This document shows, one piece after another, positions 60,390-64,000 of a stretch of 64,000 bases of DNA. The position numbers and the translations under genes were made by a program. Within the stretch, counting starts at the first letter, position 1. Each line of letters opens with the position of its first letter. The DNA is taken from NCBI GenBank assembly GCA_947628755.1, contig CANRBC010000001.1, positions 1 through 64,000 on the forward strand, written 5' to 3'. The notes beneath the pieces were generated by a model. It did no database searches, was not told the DNA's origin, and was given only the letters and a program-made list of their open reading frames with translations. The DNA is from an uncultured Clostridia bacterium. Its GTDB lineage: Bacteria; Bacillota; Clostridia; Lachnospirales; CAG-274.

Positions 60390-60701
60390 ATGGAACATTT
60401 TAATGTATTTATAACGGATACAGCACAAGCCGATATGGACAATATATATAATTATATCGCTTTTGTGCTGCATTCCCCCGAAACAGGAAAAAAGCAATAT
60501 GAGCGTATCGCAAACCAAATCAAGGATTTGAATATATTTCCCGAACGATATGGACTTATTGATATTCTCAGCAAAAATCCGAATCGGTTCAGGCGAATGA
60601 AAGTCGATAATTTTTCTGTGATATATTGTATACTAGACAAAAATGTATTTGTAACAAATGTTTTATACAATGCTTCCGATATTGAGGACAGACTAAATTA
60701 A
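60390..60701 (+). CDS. RelE/ParE-superfamily toxin
   Basis: 103 aa. The fold shows DTAQADMDNIYNYIAF at the start, ERYGLIDILSKNPNRFRRMKVDNFSVIYCI in the middle and VTNVLYNASDIEDRL at the end. RelE (mRNA cleavage) or ParE (gyrase) targets cannot be told apart. It lies between ftsH and thrS, and no transposase is adjacent. Confidence 0.88.
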   Translation: MEHFNVFITDTAQADMDNIYNYIAFVLHSPETGKKQYERIANQIKDLNIFPERYGLIDILSKNPNRFRRMKVDNFSVIYCILDKNVFVTNVLYNASDIEDRLN

Positions 60702-60710
60702 AAATACACC

Positions 60711-60739
60711 TTGACACAGCACACTAAAAAATATATAAT
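60711..60739 (+). promoter_or_regulatory. thrS promoter
   Basis: Perfect TTGACA (60711-60716), 17 bp and TATAAT (60734-60739). Transcription should start near 60746, the 5' edge of the T-box leader. Confidence 0.85.
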
Positions 60740-60745
60740 GATAAT

Positions 60746-60958
60746 TGATTTAAGGCAATGACGAGGACAGTAGCCTTGCATGGCATTTCAGAGAGAGATA
60801 TGCTGCTGGGATTATCTTATGCGTGCATTTGTGAAAACCACCTCCGAGCCTGCTCTAATAAAGCACGGCTGACTCCGTTACAGGTCATTTGAGCGGCAAT
60901 ATTGCAATTAGGGTGGAACCACGGTAACTCGTCCCTTATAGGGGAGAGTTACCGTTTT
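60746..60958 (+). promoter_or_regulatory. T-box riboswitch, threonine specific
   Basis: The leader has the T-box core GGGTGGAACCACG (60911-60923), a terminator stem (60922-60953) with TTTTT, and an AGTA/GGAC-type stem I. The specifier loop shows GAAAACCACC, with ACC (60837-60839) as the likely Thr codon. Uncharged tRNA-Thr binding should favour antitermination and thrS expression. Confidence 0.9.
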
Positions 60959-60986
60959 TATTTATTTGAAAAGGAGTGTTAAAAAA

Positions 60987-62894
60987 ATGGTAAATGTTAC
61001 TTTAAAGGATGGCAGCAGCAAGACCTACGAAAGTGGTATCACTATACTTGATATAGCCAAGGACTTAAGCGAGGGACTTGCAAGAAACGCCTGCTGCGGT
61101 ATTATCAACGGCGATGTATCCGATTTAAGAACAGCGGTTACAGAGGATTGCGAGGTTGAAATATGTACCTTTGATTCTCCCGAGGGCAAGAGAGCCTTCA
61201 GACATACGGCTTCTCATATACTTGCCCAGGCGGTAAAGAGATTATATCCACAGGCTAAGCTGGCTATTGGTCCTTCAACGGAAGACGGCTTCTACTATGA
61301 CTTTGACGATATTACATTCAATCCCGAGGATTTTGAAAAGATTGAAGCGGAAATGAAGAAAATAGTAAAGGAAAATCTCCCCATAGAGAAGTTTGAACTT
61401 CCAAGAGCAGAGGCAATAAAGTTTATGGAGGAAAAAGGCGAGCCTTATAAGGTAGAGCTTATAAACGACCTTCCCGAAGACGCCGTTATTTCTTTCTACA
61501 AACAGGGTGAGTTTACAGACCTGTGCGCAGGTCCTCACCTTATGAGCACAAAGCCCTGTAAGGCAATAAAGATAATGAGCGTTGCAGGAGCATACTGGAG
61601 AGGCAGCGAAAAGAACAAAATGCTTGTTCGCCTTTATGCTACTGCCTACACCAAGGCATCTGACCTTGAGGCATATATAAATATGCTTGAGGAAGCCAAA
61701 AAGAGAGACCACAGAAAGCTCGGCAAGGAATTAAATCTTTTCTGCCTGCTTGATGAGGGTCCGGGATTCCCATTCTTCCTGCCCAAGGGCATGGTATTAA
61801 AGAACACTCTTCTTGACTACTGGAGAGAAATACACAAGAAGGCAGGCTATGTTGAAATACAGACGCCTATGATGCTTAACAGACAGCTTTGGGAGCGTTC
61901 AGGTCATTGGGAGCACTACAAGGAAAATATGTATACTACCAAAATAGACGATGTTGACTTTGCCATAAAGCCTATGAACTGCCCCGGTGGTATGCTTGTA
62001 TATATGCAGGAGCCTCATTCTTACAGAGATTTGCCTATAAGAGCCGGCGAGATTGGTCTTGTTCATCGTCACGAAAAGAGCGGCGCTCTTCACGGACTTA
62101 TGAGAGTACGCTGCTTCTCACAGGACGACGCCCATATATTTATGACACCGGACCAGATAAAGGACGAGATAAAGGGCGTTGTAGCTCTTATAGATGAGGT
62201 ATATACTCTCTTCGGCTTTAACTATCATATAGAGCTTTCCACAAGACCCGAAAATTCTATGGGCTCTGACGAGGACTGGGAAAGAGCTACTGCAGGTCTT
62301 AAGGGCGCTCTTGACGAATTGGGAAGAGATTATGTTATAAATGAAGGCGACGGCGCTTTCTATGGTCCTAAAATCGACTTCCATTTAGAGGATTCTCTCG
62401 GCAGAACATGGCAATGCGGTACTATTCAGCTGGATATGCAGCTGCCGGAGAGATTTGAACTGGAATATACAGACAAGGACGGCGAAAAGAAACGTCCCGT
62501 TATGATACACAGAGTATGCTTCGGCTCTATTGAAAGATTTATAGGTATTCTTATAGAGCATTTTGCAGGACATTTCCCAACATGGCTTGCACCAGTTCAG
62601 GTAAAGATACTTCCCATATCAGACAAATTTGCAGAGTATGCGTCTGAGGTACAGGAAAGATTTGAAGCCGAGGGAATAAGAGTGGAAACAGACCATAGAG
62701 CCGAAAAAATAGGCTATAAGATAAGAGAAGCCAGAAATGAAAGAGTACCATATATCGTAGTCGTAGGCGAAAAGGAAGCAAACGACGGTACGCTTTCCGT
62801 AAGATGCAAGGCAGAGGATCTTGGCTCTTATGCGGTAGATGATTTCATTAACGAAATAAAAGAGGAAATTAAAAATAAAACAAAGAGATGGTAA
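60987..62894 (+). CDS. thrS: Threonyl-tRNA synthetase
   Basis: 635 aa. N-terminal TGS domain, editing domain with HTASHILAQAVKRLYP, class II core (GPGFPFFLPKG; MNCPGGMLVY with the Zn-binding Cys; RxE in motif 2) and anticodon domain. ATG at 60987 follows AAGGAG; the T-box terminator lies just before it. Confidence 0.97.
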   Translation: MVNVTLKDGSSKTYESGITILDIAKDLSEGLARNACCGIINGDVSDLRTAVTEDCEVEICTFDSPEGKRAFRHTASHILAQAVKRLYPQAKLAIGPSTEDGFYYDFDDITFNPEDFEKIEAEMKKIVKENLPIEKFELPRAEAIKFMEEKGEPYKVELINDLPEDAVISFYKQGEFTDLCAGPHLMSTKPCKAIKIMSVAGAYWRGSEKNKMLVRLYATAYTKASDLEAYINMLEEAKKRDHRKLGKELNLFCLLDEGPGFPFFLPKGMVLKNTLLDYWREIHKKAGYVEIQTPMMLNRQLWERSGHWEHYKENMYTTKIDDVDFAIKPMNCPGGMLVYMQEPHSYRDLPIRAGEIGLVHRHEKSGALHGLMRVRCFSQDDAHIFMTPDQIKDEIKGVVALIDEVYTLFGFNYHIELSTRPENSMGSDEDWERATAGLKGALDELGRDYVINEGDGAFYGPKIDFHLEDSLGRTWQCGTIQLDMQLPERFELEYTDKDGEKKRPVMIHRVCFGSIERFIGILIEHFAGHFPTWLAPVQVKILPISDKFAEYASEVQERFEAEGIRVETDHRAEKIGYKIREARNERVPYIVVVGEKEANDGTLSVRCKAEDLGSYAVDDFINEIKEEIKNKTKRW

Positions 62895-62928
62895 TATAAA
62901 AGAGGCGGTCAAAAACGCCTCTTTTATA
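62895..62928. terminator. thrS terminator
   Basis: Perfect 13-bp arms (62895-62907 and 62916-62928) with a G+C core and A/T ends. It also lies past the end of the convergent ClC gene. Confidence 0.8.
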
Positions 62929-62971
62929 TATAACAGTGTAATTAGTAGTTTAATTCATAAAACAAAACTTT

Positions 62972-64000
62972 TTATTCATGAGCTTGATTGTCCACATACT
63001 TTGCCTTATATTTTGAAAAGGCAAAGCGCTGTGAATGATACAGTCCGTAATAGCCGGAAAGCATATAGCTTATTGCTATTGCCAGAAGATAATAAGGAAG
63101 AGCATCCATACCAAAAAGCTCAAGAGCTATTATAAGTGATGAAAGGGGGCAGTTGGTAACGCCGCAGAAAAGAGAAACCATTCCTATGGATGCGCACAGC
63201 GAGGGCGAAAGCCCTGCTATGTGACCGAATGTACAGCCAAGGGTAGCGCCTATGAAGAAAGAAGGCACTATCTCGCCGCCCTTAAAGCCGCAGCCTAACG
63301 TAACTGCCGTAAAGAGCATTTTAAGCGCAAAAGCGTAGGGTACTGCTTCCCCTTCCATAGCTCTTTCAATTATTTCAGTTCCCGTGCCACTGTATTCCCT
63401 TGTTCTTAAAAGCACGGTAAATATTATAATAAGCGCGCCGCCTATAAAAACTCTTATATAGGGGTTTGTAAAAGCCTTTTTGAAAAAGCTGCCCGTTTTA
63501 TGTAAAAGTACGCAGAACAAAACGCTTACTCCTGCGCATATACAGGCAAGAAAAATAGTCATAACAGCCGTATTTGGCGAAAAATCCACTATATTATTGA
63601 CTATATAATGCTCCGGAGCGCTTCCCAGCCTTACCGCAACGGCGCTTGCCATAAGGGCGGATATTGTGCAGGGAACTAATGCGGAATAATACATAGTGCC
63701 TACGTTTATTACCTCCATGGCAAATATCGCCGCAGCTACGGGAGTACCGAATACTGCCGAAAAGGCAGCGCTCATGCCCGACATTATAAATATTCTTCTG
63801 TCATAGTTGTCAAACTGAAAAAGCGTTCCGAGAAACTCCGCTGTGCCTGCGCCTATCTGCAACGCTGCGCCCTCTCGTCCGGAAGAACCGCCGAAAAGGT
63901 GTGTTATTATAGTTGCCATAAATATAAGGGGCGTCATTCTCATAGGTATGCTTCTGTCCGACTGTATGGATTCCAGCACAAGATTTGTACCCTCGTCGTT
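62972..64000 (-). CDS. ClC-family anion channel/antiporter, 5' truncated by the window
   Basis: At least 342 aa; the reading frame stays open to the right edge, so the N-terminus is missing. About ten hydrophobic helices are visible. The GGSSGREGAALQIG motif holds the gating Glu of ClC proteins. At the edge, EGTNLV stands where canonical chloride ClC proteins have GSGIP, and a Tyr-less C-terminal helix is seen. Asn there is reported in the fluoride-selective ClC-F clade, so fluoride export is possible but unproven. Confidence 0.88.
   Translation of the reverse strand, partial: NDEGTNLVLESIQSDRSIPMRMTPLIFMATIITHLFGGSSGREGAALQIGAGTAEFLGTLFQFDNYDRRIFIMSGMSAAFSAVFGTPVAAAIFAMEVINVGTMYYSALVPCTISALMASAVAVRLGSAPEHYIVNNIVDFSPNTAVMTIFLACICAGVSVLFCVLLHKTGSFFKKAFTNPYIRVFIGGALIIIFTVLLRTREYSGTGTEIIERAMEGEAVPYAFALKMLFTAVTLGCGFKGGEIVPSFFIGATLGCTFGHIAGLSPSLCASIGMVSLFCGVTNCPLSSLIIALELFGMDALPYYLLAIAISYMLSGYYGLYHSQRFAFSKYKAKYVDNQAHE

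Overview
The window looks like a chromosomal segment of an anaerobic, spore-forming (or formerly spore-forming) member of the Clostridia, probably near the Lachnospirales/Eubacteriales. The evidence is low G+C, Firmicutes-type ribosome-binding sites (AGGAGG), TTGACA/TATAAT promoters, a T-box leader, a CIRCE element, Rex, a CodY-like regulator, pyruvate phosphate dikinase, and the sporulation genes spo0A, spoIVB, yyaC and a CotJC/Mn-catalase. Assignment below class level is inference. The window is mostly housekeeping. The only mobile element recognised is one IS200-type insertion. I saw no tRNA, rRNA or CRISPR array.

Layout. 1-900: a leftward promoter for a gene just off the left edge, then engB (minus). 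877-1030: a strongly promoted candidate small RNA. 1048-3809: a minus-strand Hpt / PAS-GGDEF / REC-HD-GYP operon for cyclic-di-GMP signalling. 3914-4538: bioY with a BirA-like operator. 4602-6036: a cyclophilin lipoprotein and yyaC. 6173-7949: a translationally coupled pair, a degenerate JAMM/MPN-TM-LysM protein and a minimal histidine kinase. 8007-10727: ppdK with its own promoter. 10756-18937: a long minus-strand run comM-dprA-topA-codY-like-DUF402-radC-like-pspC-glyS. 18945-24633: secG-rnr, and mutS2 with a response regulator. 24674-24957: an unexplained palindrome-rich non-coding block. 25020-29037: dacF-rluB, spoIVB and spo0A; this Spo0A has lost most of its phosphorylation site. 29106-31994: a copper-amine-oxidase-domain secreted protein and a serpin carrying a related domain, with an IS200 element between their 3' ends. 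32092-38323: gapA and tgt-purL. 38336-40699: a propeller-like lipoprotein and an rRNA methyltransferase. 40731-46507: a glycan operon (Wzy/ligase-like, CapD-type dehydratase, initiating sugar transferase, epimerase) ending in a YaiI-family gene. 46569-50488: rex and znuA-znuC-znuB with a CBS protein. 50505-54874: htpG (CIRCE) and lon, which share a promoter/leader start. 54946-56693: tspO, a Mn-catalase/CotJC gene with a Spo0A box, and a BlaI-family gene with a 5' frameshift. 56890-62894: YibE/F protein, ftsH, a relBE-type toxin-antitoxin pair, and thrS with its T-box. 62972-64000: a ClC-type channel/antiporter cut by the right edge.

The most distinctive points are: (i) the Spo0A receiver with Glu in place of the phospho-accepting Asp and the acidic pair gone; (ii) the catalytically dead JAMM-like domain joined to LysM and coupled to a kinase; (iii) the candidate sRNA with C-rich loops beside a Rex-like site; (iv) the CodY-like protein with most of its ligand domain missing; (v) the HEPN-like/CBS protein in the zinc operon; (vi) the palindrome block at 24.7-25.0 kb. 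All functions are read from sequence motifs without database searches.
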